This document shows positions 31,387 through 43,200 of a stretch of DNA of 64,000 nucleotides, one piece after another. Source of the DNA: Bombardia bombarda (taxonomy: Eukaryota; Ascomycota; Sordariomycetes; Sordariales; Lasiosphaeriaceae); the NCBI GenBank assembly GCA_030512295.1, contig JAULSR010000007.1, forward strand, positions 1,140,501 through 1,204,500. The letters are read 5' to 3'. The stretch's first letter is position 1. The number at the start of each line of letters is the position of its first letter. The notes under the pieces are model-generated. The model did no database searches, was not told the origin of the DNA, and was given only the letters and a program-made list of their open reading frames with translations. Position numbers and translations under genes: made by a program.

Positions 31387-33333
31387 CTACGGCTTCCCCT
31401 CCCACGGCACAGGATACGTCCCCACCCAATCCGACACCTCCGCCCGCAGCTGCACAATCTCGGCATCCGTCTCGCCCTCGCCCAGATAACTCAAGAACGT
31501 CTTGACCCTCCCCGCCGTCTTCCCCTCGCCCTTGTCCTCCGCCGCCTTCCTCGCCGCCTTGTCCACCCTCACCGCGATCGTCACCGCGCGGTCCACGATA
31601 TCCGCCACGCGCGCAAAGTCCTCCTCGCCGAACCCCCGCGTCGTCATGGCGGGCGTGCCCATGCGCAGCCCGCCGGGCGTCAGCGCCGACTTGTCGCCCG
31701 GCACCGTATTCTTGTTGCTCGCGACGCCCACCAGCTCCAGCACGCGCTCGACGCGCGCGCCGTCGACGCCCTGCGGCTTCAGGTCGACGAGGATCAGGTG
31801 GTTGTCGGTGCCGCCCGACACGAGGCTGTAGCCGAGCCCGCCCTTCTCCTTGGGGTCGCCGAGGCGGCGGGCGAGCGCCTGCGCGTTGGCGAGCACCTGG
31901 GTCTGGTAGATGCGGAACTCGGGCGCTTGGGCTTGCTTGAGCGCGACGGCTAGCGCGGCGATGGTGTGGTTGTGGGGCCCGCCCTGGTGGCCCGGGAAGA
32001 CGGACTGGTTGATGGGCGTTTCGAGGTTATAGAGCTCTTCGACGCCGGTGCGGGGGTGCGTCTTGCGCACGCCCTTGCGGAAGAAGATCATGGCGCCACG
32101 GGGGCCGCGCAGCGACTTGTGGCTGGTTGTTGTCACGATGTCGGCGTAGGCGAAGGGGCCCGGCATTACTTTGGCGGCGACCAGGCCGGAGATGTGGGCC
32201 ATATCGGCGAGTAGGTAGGCGCCGACCTTGTCGCAGATTTCGCGCATGCGGGCGTAGTCGATGAGGCGCGAGTAGGCTGAGGCGCCGGCTACGATGATCT
32301 TGGGGCGGTAGGCGATGGCAAGTTCTTCGAGCTTGTTGTAGTCGATGTAGCCGGTAGCTTCGTCGAGGCGGTACGGGAGGGTCTCGAAGTACTTGGAGAT
32401 GAAGGAGATCTTTTTGGTGGGCGTCTGGTAGCCGTGGGACAGATGGCCGCCATGCGGGAGGTCGAGGCCCATCATGCGGTCGTGTGTGTCCATGAGGGCC
32501 GAGTAAACGTACAGGTTCGCGGGGGCACCGGAGAGAGCTGCCGGCGAATCTTGTTAGCAAGTCCCCCCTTTTTGGGACATGTTGCTGGTCACAGAAGCTC
32601 ACCCTGGACGTTGACACCCCACGACTTAGGATCCAACTCAAACGTCTCTAATGCCCGCTGTTGGCACAACCTCTCGGAGGCGTCGATGAACTCGTTGCCG
32701 CCGTAGTACCGTGCTCCTGGGTAGCCCTCAGAGTATTTGTCTTGAGCCAATTATTAGCTCCAGCTCGAGGATTGGCTTAACGACGGAAATTAGTCCAGCA
32801 TTATCACATACTCTGCATTGGGCTTCCTAGGGCATCGAGGACGGCCTGGGATGTGAAGTTCTCCGAGGGGATCAGGTTGATGAACTGCTTTTGCCTGACT
32901 TTCTCCTGAATTGTTGGACAAGTGTTCCGGTTAGCCACAATGCCACCTCCTTCCCACTGAAAGACAACGATATGCCCCGGCCACGAACCTTTTCGAGAAT
33001 ATCGTACATGACGGGATCTGCCTGCTGCAGATGGGCGGCGAGCAGCTGTATTAATGTTTCCATCAGTCATGTCCGTGGATGCTGTGCGAGCGCGGACGAT
33101 AAAGTCGGCGATGGACGGGCGGTTGGAGGTGAGCGTACGCGTTGCTGGCCATCATTGTTCAAGCTCGACACGGCCCTCCTGGAGCCCACGCCCCATTGTC
33201 TCTGTTGACTCTGCAACCGCATCGCCGCGGGCCGGCACATCGTCGAAGTCCATGCTGGAGACGTTTTTGCTGCTGCTACCCGAAGAGCAGAGGCACGCCC
33301 AGCCGTGCGCTGCAAGGCGGGAATCGTCGACAT
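31387..33333 (-). CDS. SHM1: serine hydroxymethyltransferase, mitochondrial form
   Basis: Five exons: 33333-33139, 33045-32989, 32905-32812, 32740-32603 and 32537-31387; 544 residues. It catalyses the PLP- and tetrahydrofolate-dependent interconversion of serine and glycine, the main source of one-carbon units. The first exon is an Arg/Ser/Ala-rich 65-residue presequence with almost no acidic residues (MSTIPALQRTAGRASALRVAAAKTS), which points to mitochondria. The enzyme core follows: FINLIPSENFTSQAVLDALGS, YPGARYYGGNEFID (rebuilt across the 32741-32811 intron), LDLPHGGHLSHGYQTP, and the PLP-lysine segment TTTSHKSLRGPRGAM (Lys near residue 302). Intron 1 separates presequence and core cleanly. 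The acceptor of intron 1 (33046-33047) is my choice from homologue alignment. eL19 lies upstream on the same strand. Confidence 0.95.
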
Positions 33334-35333
33334 GATGGGCGATCAGGGGAGGTTCGACTGTTTATCGACCAATTGGCAAGTCAGTAACGATTTCTGTATC
33401 ACCAGCACGCAAAAAGATATATAATTCGTAGCTGGAGGCCAAAGTCACCCCGGACTCTACCAAGCTACGAAAGCCAAGTGAAGCCAGTCAGGAACGCACG
33501 TGTCATGGAAGTTCACTCACCAATTGTCCGCTGAGCTGCTCAATCTTTGTCTACTTCGAGGTACTCGCTCGCTGGAAGAAGCTCCGACAGATAGGTGGGA
33601 GCTGAATCTCTCCTCTCGAACCAGCAGCAGTAGGATGCACCAAGCAAAGAAAGATAGAAAGAGGAAGGACGAAAACAAGCCAGCTAGCCAACCGGTGTCG
33701 TTAGACCTGAAAAAACACACCACCACAATAGAACAAGCCTTGATTCGTAGGTAGCGTTATCGGTGACTTCGGATCGCGAGGTGCAGCGGGCAACAGTGAG
33801 CAGCATCCACTGGAACGAACTCCCGCTCGGCTTACCGTCATTTTAGTGGGGTAAAACCGAGCTCCTCCCTGCTGGACCTCCTCTTTCATCCCTCGCGGCA
33901 ACGCTAAACGGTACCCCGACCTCGCTAACCGTCGTCCCACTTGTAACCCCAACCCCTCCAGAAGCCCAGGTGGAATTTATTTGACATTTTGTACTGATCT
34001 TTGGGCCCAGCGGAGGGACCAGTCTCGATCTGCCTCAAAACTGGATTTAAGAAACAAATATCTGTAAGGAGAACTTTCAAATGTTGGACAACCGACTGAA
34101 AGGGGTCGCGCAAGAAACAATTGGGGCGTGTGTGTAAATTTTGCCCACTGCATTTGCGTTATGAGGCAGATCGAGCCTCATCCCGCCGTAGAATTCCGAA
34201 TCCCCCCAATTCATTGTCTTGTAGCGCCCCTCTGCGCTATCGTCTAGAACAGCCAGGCCAAGCCCGCCCGCACGCGCCTTCCCAACCAAGAGCCCAAGAC
34301 AGCTTACGGCAGCAAGACCGGGGGTGACAAGCTAAGCTAAGCCTAGCCCAGCCCGTGACTGACAGCAGGGTCCATCTATGATTCAAATAGCCCTCCTGCC
34401 CCGGTGGAGTCCTTTCTTCCTTTTCCTCTTCTTTTTCTTCCCTGCAATCAACTAAATTGGGGGTGATGAGCCCGCTTCCCATCCGACAGTGATCCACACG
34501 GTTTTCCGCTTCGTCTTCTCGAAGATAAAGCTGGGAGACAATGTCGGACATGTCCTGGCACAAACCTCACCACTCTTGAGGGGCAATTTGAAGCTATCTG
34601 ACCCAAAGATGCTTTAGTTTGATGACCGACGTTGTTAAAAATCCGTCGCTTAGACCTCTTTTTCTCCACATCTTCTTTTGCATTCTTCATCTTTCCCAGT
34701 GTTGCAGTTGATGAGTTCATTGGATGAAACGGCTCTTGCATGCAACCATGATACAACCGCTGGCTTGGTTACTTTGTATATCTGGATGTTGGGACTTGGG
34801 AGAGATAGATGGAGTGGTGCATGCAGTGCAGGTATGCCTTTTTACGCTTGGACGATGGGAGAGCATCTGGTCCAGGTCCTGGTGATGGTGATGTGATTTG
34901 ATGGTTGCTTTTCACAAGACGAGATAGAGTCCAGTGACGTGGCTCGATATTGATTGACGAAGAGGCCGTAAAACAAATAACTGCATTCCCATATAAAAAA
35001 GACAGACACATCAATGACCTTTTCACCCATGACTGCAAATTCGCAGCAAAGAGGAAACAAGAACATAGTCTTGGTCAAACCCATTGATTCCGTTATTTTG
35101 CAATGCCATACATGCCAGTCTAGGTCCGGAACGGCTTCCAGCCTGTGGCAGACAGACCACATGTCGCGGCATCTAAGAGGAAAGCCAGACGTCCGGGCAG
35201 ACAAAACCGGACGCGGATTCCCCGTGTAGATTTCTCAGGCAGAATGCAGAGAATGCGACCAGAAAAGTGCCCAACCGATTACTCCGAATGCAAGGCCGCC
35301 TAAAAGTCCGTCTTCCATTCACGTCGTCAAAAT
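33334..35333. other. 2-kb spacer: SHMT promoter and eL19 3' flank
   Basis: Two kilobases between tandem minus-strand genes, holding the SHMT promoter and the eL19 3' UTR. The several 60-120 codon frames lack splice logic and family motifs. A CTAAGC/TAGCCC-rich direct repeat patch lies near 34331-34352. No RNA gene recognised. Confidence 0.45.
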
Positions 35334-36433
35334 CTACTTGGATTCCTCCACATCCTCGCCCATGATGGCAGCACGCTTGGCCGTCTGCCTCTCGACCTTG
35401 CGCTCGCGCGCAGCCTTGGTGCGGGCACGCTTGGCGTCCATCTCCTCCTTGATCTGTCTCTCACGCGCCTTCTCGGCCTTGGCACGGTGAATCTGTTTGC
35501 GTATTGTCAGTGCCCATCATCTCCTCAACAGTCGGATCGATGGAATTAAAACCTACGTGCTCAACAAGACCTCTCTTGTGCTTGAAGGTGTTACCCTTGG
35601 CAAGGTGGTAAAGCTCGTGGTAAAGGTGCTTGTCGATCTTGCCGGAAGCACGGTACTTGACGAGAAGACGGCGGAGGACCCGTTGACGGCGCATCCAAAG
35701 AACTTGCCTGTGTTGGAGCAAAAAAAAACTCGTCAGCAACACATTCTCCCATGGGTTTCATCCTGTGAATATAGCCGCGAATACGACACGGAACACTCAA
35801 GGACAGCAAAAGAGCCGTCTCGTCAATCCCGTGCGTGTCCTCCACTCCGTCCATGATATGCTGCCTCCAGGGCTGGTGTAGTGTAGTACGTACTCGGGCA
35901 TACGGGCATCAGCGGTACCCTTGCGCTTTCCGAAGCCACGATGGCGACCGTTCCGGCGGGCGAGGTTCAGCTCACGCGCGCGCGAGCGCGAGTGCATGGT
36001 GACGGGCTTCTTGATGATGAGGCCATCGGCAACGAGCTTGCGGATCGTCTGGCGGGAGTTGGCATTGCTGATCTCGGTGATCTCGCTGGGGTCGAGCCAA
36101 ATCTTGCGCTTGCCGCAGCCCAAGACGGAGGACGCGAGCCGCTTCTGGGTCACTAGGTTAACCCTGAGGAGTAGGCGAAAAGAGTCAGCATGGTCAAATC
36201 GACGAGTTTCCGGTCATGGGCGAGGCGGTGGCGGCGGCGAGAGGTTTGACGATAGGGCCTGAGGACTTTTGGCGGGCGCTGCTGCGTTGCGTGCGTGCAC
36301 CACGGGCATTCCTTCAGCTTCGATTCGGGACCCGTGGGCCCAGTCATAATCCTCATTCCCACGCCTATCTCGCCGACGGATGCATTTCTGCAATGGTGTA
36401 TTTGATGGGGCGTTGATTCGAGGCCACTCACAT
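35334..36433 (-). CDS. RPL19: 60S ribosomal protein eL19
   Basis: Coding exons 36433-36432, 36163-35894, 35707-35557 and 35492-35334 give 193 residues. Only A and T of the start codon are in exon 1: a 268-nt intron (GTGAGT...CCTCAG) separates AT from G, and the reading then runs VNLVTQKRLASSVLGCGKRKIWLDPSEITEISNANSRQTIRKLVADGLIIKKP. Exon 2 ends ARMP and exon 3 continues EQVLWMRRQRVLRRLLVKYRASGKIDKHLYHELYHLAKGN. The basic C-terminal helix AKAEKARERQIKEEMDAKRARTKAARERK is the long alpha-helix that forms an intersubunit bridge. The family length is about 190 residues, so the model is complete. The introns were checked for box C/D snoRNAs without success. Confidence 0.96.
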
Positions 36434-37297
36434 CTTGAACGATTGCTGCGTCGATGGTTAGTAGATCGGTGTTGACGATGGGTTGTAGATTCCGCTGAGG
36501 GGAAGTTCGGGATCACAGAATTTCTCACACAGCAGTTTGTGGGTTTGGCAGGTGGGGCGCTGAGCCTGCCTGCGATTGGCGAGGGCTAGTGAGGGCTCTC
36601 ACGAGCCACGGCACGTGACACAGTTTCGGCTCGCTGAAGACTGGGAAAACAGCAATTATTTTCTGTGTGGGGTCCGTGCCTGCCCAAAACCCACCTGTGC
36701 ACCGCGTTCTGGCGCGCGACGATTATTTCTCCAGGCTTGTCAATCGCCCAATGTCAAGCTGAAGCCATTGGCATGTGCCAAGAAATAACATCAAGTACGT
36801 GATGTCCATCATTTTCGCACCAGTTTTGGAAGCAGTTAGTGATCAAAGAGCAATGGCAATGGTCTGTCTTACTCTGGGGGCTTAGAGTTTCCTTAACCTC
36901 CAAAGCTTCTAGTTTGCAGCGGTACTACGATTGGAGACTGATTGTCTTTCTCCTGAGAATTAAAGTAAACATTCGCTATGCCCCCCTACCGGTATGCCAA
37001 AACCTGTGTACAATATAATGTTTTCCTTCCAAAATATGGGGTAAAAGAAAGCAACAACACGCTCAGATGATGATGTCTTTCCAACCTCGATAGTCGTCAC
37101 GTCATAAGTCAATCTCACCTTCACATTCTTGAGTCTTGACACACTCATTCACCTGGTACACCTCCCATCTAACCCCTCCACAGTCACAACACAAACAACA
37201 CATCATGAAAACTTTTGGCCTTTTTAAAAATACCAACATAAAATCTCATCCTTTTCACCAACTACATCGCCCTCCTCTCCCTTCCCCACTCAACTCA
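36434..37297. other. eL19 promoter and GCN1 3' flank
   Basis: About 860 bases. The eL19 5' UTR and promoter lie in the first few hundred bases; the last 250 bases are A/C-rich on the plus strand and belong to the GCN1 3' UTR. No further gene recognised. Confidence 0.45.
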
Positions 37298-40200
37298 CTA
37301 GTCATCAAAAACCCCCTCCCCCATCTCAACCTTCCCCACCGCCATAATCTCCTTCTCATCCTCCACCTCGTCATTCGACAAGCCCAGCCCTCCCGTGCCT
37401 CCCTCCGCCTCTCTCCTCTCCCTCACCTGTCCTCCCAGCCTCAGCGCGACCCGCTTAAAGTAATCCTGCATGCTCCTCTTCGTGTTGGGCGACATGTCCG
37501 CCACGCTCGCGAGCCACTTGTCAAACACCTTGCTCTCCTCGTCCGCCACCGCGAACAGCTGCACAAACGCCGCCTCGGCTGCCAGCTTGACGGGGATCAC
37601 CATGTCGCGCACCGACGCGAACACGGGGGGCGCCAGCAGGCTCAGGTGCGGACGCACCATCTCCGGGTGCGTACGGCTCAGGGTCCGCGTCAGGGTGAGC
37701 GCCAACCGACGCGTGTCGGCCGGCTGGCCGGGCGGGATGATGCCCGCGATGGCTGCGAAGATGGGCTTGGTGGTGTCAAAGGCCTTAGGCGCATCGCTCA
37801 GGAGGTACTTGCCTGTAGCGAGGATGAAGTTGTCGGCGATGTAGGTCTGGTTCACCATATTAGCTTCCATCTTGGTTAAAGGTATAGGTAAAAATGCACT
37901 CACGTTCTTGCTAGCCATGCCCTGGATCAACAGCTCAGGCAGGTCCTCAACCAGCGGCGACTCGAGCAGTGTCTCAGGGCTCTCCAGCAGCACGGCATTC
38001 AGCGCCAAAACGCTCAGGTAGCTGTCTGTCGCCATGACCCGGCCCTTCAGCAGGCCAGTGGCCACATCCTGTGGGACGTTCTTGAGCAGCGCGCCAAACA
38101 GCTTCGCATAAGTAATGGTCATGGCATCGTCCCGCTCATCAGGATCGGTCTCGCCATCGATCATGCCCAACACCGCGGCGCGGGAGCTCTCTCCCATATT
38201 AGCGCCAGCCTTGCTGATAACCTCATAAAGCGCCTTGAGCATTGCTGTCTTGACCCCGGCATCCGTTGTCTTAGATCCGGTTACCAGCTCCGCAATAAGC
38301 GGGTCAACACGCGGTGTGAACTTGATGAGCGTGCCTAGGGCCTTCGCAGCGCGGCTGCGCAGCACCTCGCTCGACGTATCGGCCAGCGACTTGGCAAACG
38401 TACGCTGCAGCTGCGGCAAGAAGGGCTTGAGCGCCGTAGGCATCTTCTCGAGGAGGCTGTTCAACGTAAGCAGAATTGCCGACTTGACATCAGTAGACCG
38501 CTCCGACACGACACGAATAAGCGGACCAGTAATCTGCGTGACGAACGGCTTGAGCGAGTTCTCGCTAGTTCTATCAATGATATCCGAGATCGCCAGGGCA
38601 GAAGAAACTCTCTGCTCCGACGTGCCGTTCATGAGACCCTGCAAGAAAATTGGAAGGATGGAGTTAATGCCCTTGGGCAGCTCGAAGCCGGCCAGGTTGT
38701 GTCCAGCCACGCCGACTTGGAGCAGAGACTGCCGAGTTGACGGGACAAGGGTCTCCATCTCTTCCTTCTTGAGCTTCTTGGTGAACTCACTGAGCGCGCT
38801 CCACGCCGTCTTGACAACGTCCTTGTCTGTATCCTCGAAGGAGATCAACAGGGCGCGGATAATGTCCTGGTTGTATCTCGAGTACTCCACATCGGCTGAG
38901 GCGAAGAACTTGGCTAGGTGGCGCCCAGCGGCAGCTCTCTTGCGATGATCCTCGTGTCTGATAAGCTTCAGCATCACGTTCATGACCTCGTTAAGGCCAT
39001 CGTATTCATCGACAGAAAGAATGACCGTGTCAAAGGCGGTGTTGAGCTCTTCGCGCAAGTCATCATCTGTAGTATTGACAATGTTGTCCAGTAGCGAGGT
39101 GATGATGCGCTGGAGCCAGCGGTTCATAGCTGAACCGGCAACCTTTGAAAGGGAAGCCAAAGCCTTGGCATTGAAGGGAGAGATTGGCGAAGTGATAAGA
39201 GTGGGGATAAGGTTAGGAAGAATAATGTTTGAGCGGGTTGTCTCCGTCAGCAGAGTCAGGAGAGCGGCAAGGGCATTGTCTGCCTCCTCCTCAGAGCGAA
39301 GGAGGTTGAGAAGGAATGGCAAGACCTGGTTGACAGCTTGCTTGCCAAGAATCTGCTGCAGCGAGTCAAACGCCTCGGCAGCAGCCTCTCTGACATCCCC
39401 GTCAGAATCAGTAAGAGCAGTCCGGACCACAGAGATAAGAGTCTTCTCGTGATCATCCAGAGCCTCGGGGGAGGCAGAAGAAATAAGCTCCTTGAGAGCA
39501 AGGCAGATACCCTGCTTAGCGTCTACATCGCTGGAGGTCTGGAGACCCTCCTCGAGCGTAGGAAGCAAGCTGGACAGGACACCATCTCCCGCCTTCCTGA
39601 TCAACTCGCCAAGAGCATTGCTGGCAATGACCTTGTGCTCCATGTTGGAGCTACCCAGACGGCGAATAATGAGCTGAGTGAGTGTGGGAACAAGCTCCTT
39701 GAGGATCCTGGGACTGTGGACCAGAGCCTTCCAAACGCCGATGGCAGCGGAGCGCACAGCGCCTGAAGTATCGCAACGGCAGACATAGAGGGCAGACAGA
39801 ATCTTGTTACGCTTATCTTCTCCGAGGGCCTCGCGAAGCGAAGCGCCTGCCTCCTTGGTGGCTTCCTGGTCCTCTTCCTCGCCCTCCCCGGCCGCCTTGA
39901 CACCGGTAAGGTTGAACAGCAGGTCGCCCACCAGCTCGACGGAGCTGAGACGAATGCGGTAGCTGTCGTCGGCCAAGCCACGCTCAAGCTCAGGAAGGAG
40001 CAGATCAACAGCTCTGAGAGCAAAGTTCTTGACCAGCAGTCTACCGGCACGGAGCGCCGTCTCTCTAATAGACTCAATATCATCCGCAAGACCAGACAGA
40101 ATTGGAGGAATGATCCTGGACAGGTAGTTGGCAAAGGCATTGCCGAAGCACACGGGCAAGAAGATGAAGAGCGACATGAAGCCTTCGCGCACAGCTGGCT

Positions 40201-43200
40201 TTGAAGATTCGGCGTTTTGAAGAATCGTAGGCAGAATCTCCTCCAGTCTGGTGGTTCCGAGACCAGCGAGGACTTCGCTGAGTGCCTGGGCAGAGCCAAG
40301 TCTGTCCCCAGCACCAGTGTCGGACTTGAGGGTCTGCATGAGCCCGGGAATGAGATCCGGTAGCGCATCCTCGCCCAATTTCTCGACCAGAGACCCGAGT
40401 GCACGGGACGCTGTCGCGCGAGTGGTCGGCACTGGATCCACAACCGCCACCTTGAGGCCAGCGACGAGGACAGGTAAATGTGCGACAAGATCCTTCCGCT
40501 CGGTAAGATGGGCGAGACTGCCAATAACCTGGGCCGCCTTGCGCTTCGTGTTTGAGCGATCGCCCAGACCACGCTGGAGGATGCGACTGACAAGAGCCAG
40601 AGAAGGTGCGTCGAGGTAATGGACGAACTGAACCTTGATAAGGGAGTCGAGGGCAACATCAGTGTACTTTGTCGGGTCACTGAGAGCCTTGAGAAGAATA
40701 TCCACAAGACTGTGAATCTCAGGGTTGTTGATGACTTCACCGAACCTCTTCAAACTCTTGTTTGCAGCCATACGAACCTCCTTGTGACTGTCGTTCAGGA
40801 CAGCCGTCAGGGGCGGAATGATCTCCGGAAGACTGGAGGCCAGCTGCTGGGGATCGAGGTAGGCCATGGCTCCGAGCAGGTCGCATGCTCCCTTCTTACT
40901 TCTCCACTGGTCCTCGTCAAGACCATCAAGTAGGGTAGGCAAGATCTTCTTGACACCGTACGAGCTCAGCTTTGCGAAACAAGCCTTGGCAGCTGCCAAC
41001 GCAGCGTCGCGGACATTGGCACTGCTGTCGCCAAATCCAGTGAGGAGTTGCGGCACAATTTGAATTACGTAGGGCTCAAACATTCTTCCGAGAATCGTAG
41101 ACAATAGCTCGTACGCCAGCAGGGCAGCTTCCCGCTGGTTGGTCTCCTTCTTATTCTCCAGGGCGCTCCTGAGAGTGACCAGTACGCGGTACTCCCTCAG
41201 GGATTTGATACCCCGTCCAAGTACAAGACCCGCGAGGCCATAAGCGGCACCACGCTGGGTCGCGTAGCTCTGAGAAGACAACAGAGTGTCAATAATTTGA
41301 TCAAAGTACTTGGATGACTTGTCGCCGCACGTCCGGACTAGAGGAGGAAGACACTCCGCAATAGCATACTGAACTGTCTCGGACGGTGTGCTGAGAGTAG
41401 CAAGCAGTCTCTCAATGACAATTGGGATCTTGGGGTCGCCCGACTTGAGATGGCGCGCTAGGGCACCATACATGATAATGACAGCTTCATTTACACGATC
41501 ACCAGCCTCGGAGTTCTTGTCTGGCGCCTCCAGGGTACGCTCGAATGCCTTCATCAGCTTGTCGAGCATCACCTTGCCATGGACTTCAATGGCAGCATTC
41601 GCCGCCTCCAGCATCTGAGATCTGACGGTGGCATTCTGGTCGCCAAGCGGGCCTTGCTCAATGAAGAAGTTGAACAAGGGATCAAGCTGAGCTTTGGTGA
41701 GATGGGGAGCAAGCTGCTCAAAAGCAAGCGCAATACCGTGCCTCGCTTCCCAAGGATCAGCCAAATCTGCTTTTCTGGGCAATCCGAATTCGTCAAGCCG
41801 GGCAACGCGAGGCTTAGCAAGAGAGATGTAGGACGACCTCAGCCTCTCGAGGATGGAATCAATGACGGAAGGATGCTTGCTTGCTGCCTCAGCGAGGGAT
41901 CTTGCGGCGGCTCGGCGAAGCTGTGCATCGCCGCTCTCCAAATAAGGCAAAATGCTGACTGGGAGTTCTTTAGTAATCTGGAAGTTGCTTTCCTCCCAAA
42001 TTTCCCGACCAAGATCGACGTTCTCCTCATCATCATCGTGGCAAGCGAGCCAAATTTCTTCCGAAACCTTGAGCTCGCTCATATCAACATCGGCACTGAT
42101 TGCTGACAACACGGCGTTCCGGACGCTTGTCTGTGGGACAATAGCGCCTTGGACAAGACCGCTGATCTCGTCGGGGGTAATGTTCGGAGCAATGCAGCGG
42201 ACCACGTCAGAAAAGCAGTCCTTGAGAATCTTGTGATGTTGGTTGTACTGTTGCATCGAGTATATCAGGGTAGACAGAATTTCCGAACGAGGAACGGCCT
42301 CGTCTGCACATGTGGCTGTGTGGAAGGTAATGAACTCGATAGCAAGAACAAGCTGGGTGTCCTTTTCATCGGGGGTCTTGCCAAAGCCGCCCTTCTGGAG
42401 AACTAGCAAAACAAGAGGCAGCATGTAGATGAGCGAGATCGTATCAAATGGCCGTTGCTCGCCAGAAAAGCGAAGCCGATAGAGTACTCTGGTAACCAGA
42501 TCCTCGAACGGCTCCTCGGTCAAGTTTTCGGGTAGCGCGGTAACATCATGGGCTCTCAAAGCAGCAGTGCCGATGAAAGACCGCATAGGTCCAAGGCGAG
42601 AAGCAATTCGCTCTGAGCAGGCAATGAAGGCCAGAGGTCCAGTCTCTCCGGTGATCTGGCAAGCGCCGGCATCGATGGCATTCAAGGTCGCCTTCACTGC
42701 AGGGCCCATCCATTTATTGGCGTCAGTTGGAGGGCCAGTTGCTAGACCATTGATGATCGCAAAGCCGCGCAATAATCTGGCTGCTACATGGCGGATGTTT
42801 TCCCGAATCTCAGCCTCCTTCTTCAACTGAGCATTGACCTTGGCATTCTCTTCAGGGGTAAGCTTCTTCTGAGTGCCCTTCTTTTGTGCAAGTTGCTCTC
42901 TTAGCTCTTCCTCCCACTTCATAGTGTCATAGTCTTTTGTGTTCTTGTTAGGAACGATGTTTTGCTTCTTGGCCAAGACATCCACGAATGCGGTTCCTTC
43001 TGGCGTGCGGAAGATAGCCGCTTCCAGGGGGCCAATTTCTTTCACCTCAGCAACATCCAGATCCTGCTCAATGAGCGTGACGATACGGGAAGTCATATTG
43101 TCAGGCGCAACGAACACAAGTTCGGCGGCTGCAGTAGCAGCTGCGGTCTTCACGAAAGTCAACTATAAAAGAAGATTGGCATATTAGTCTGATGTTGTCT

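Noticed and set aside
35708..36431. snoRNAs in the eL19 introns
   Set aside because: No RTGATGA C box paired with a downstream CTGA at suitable spacing was found in either of the two longer introns.
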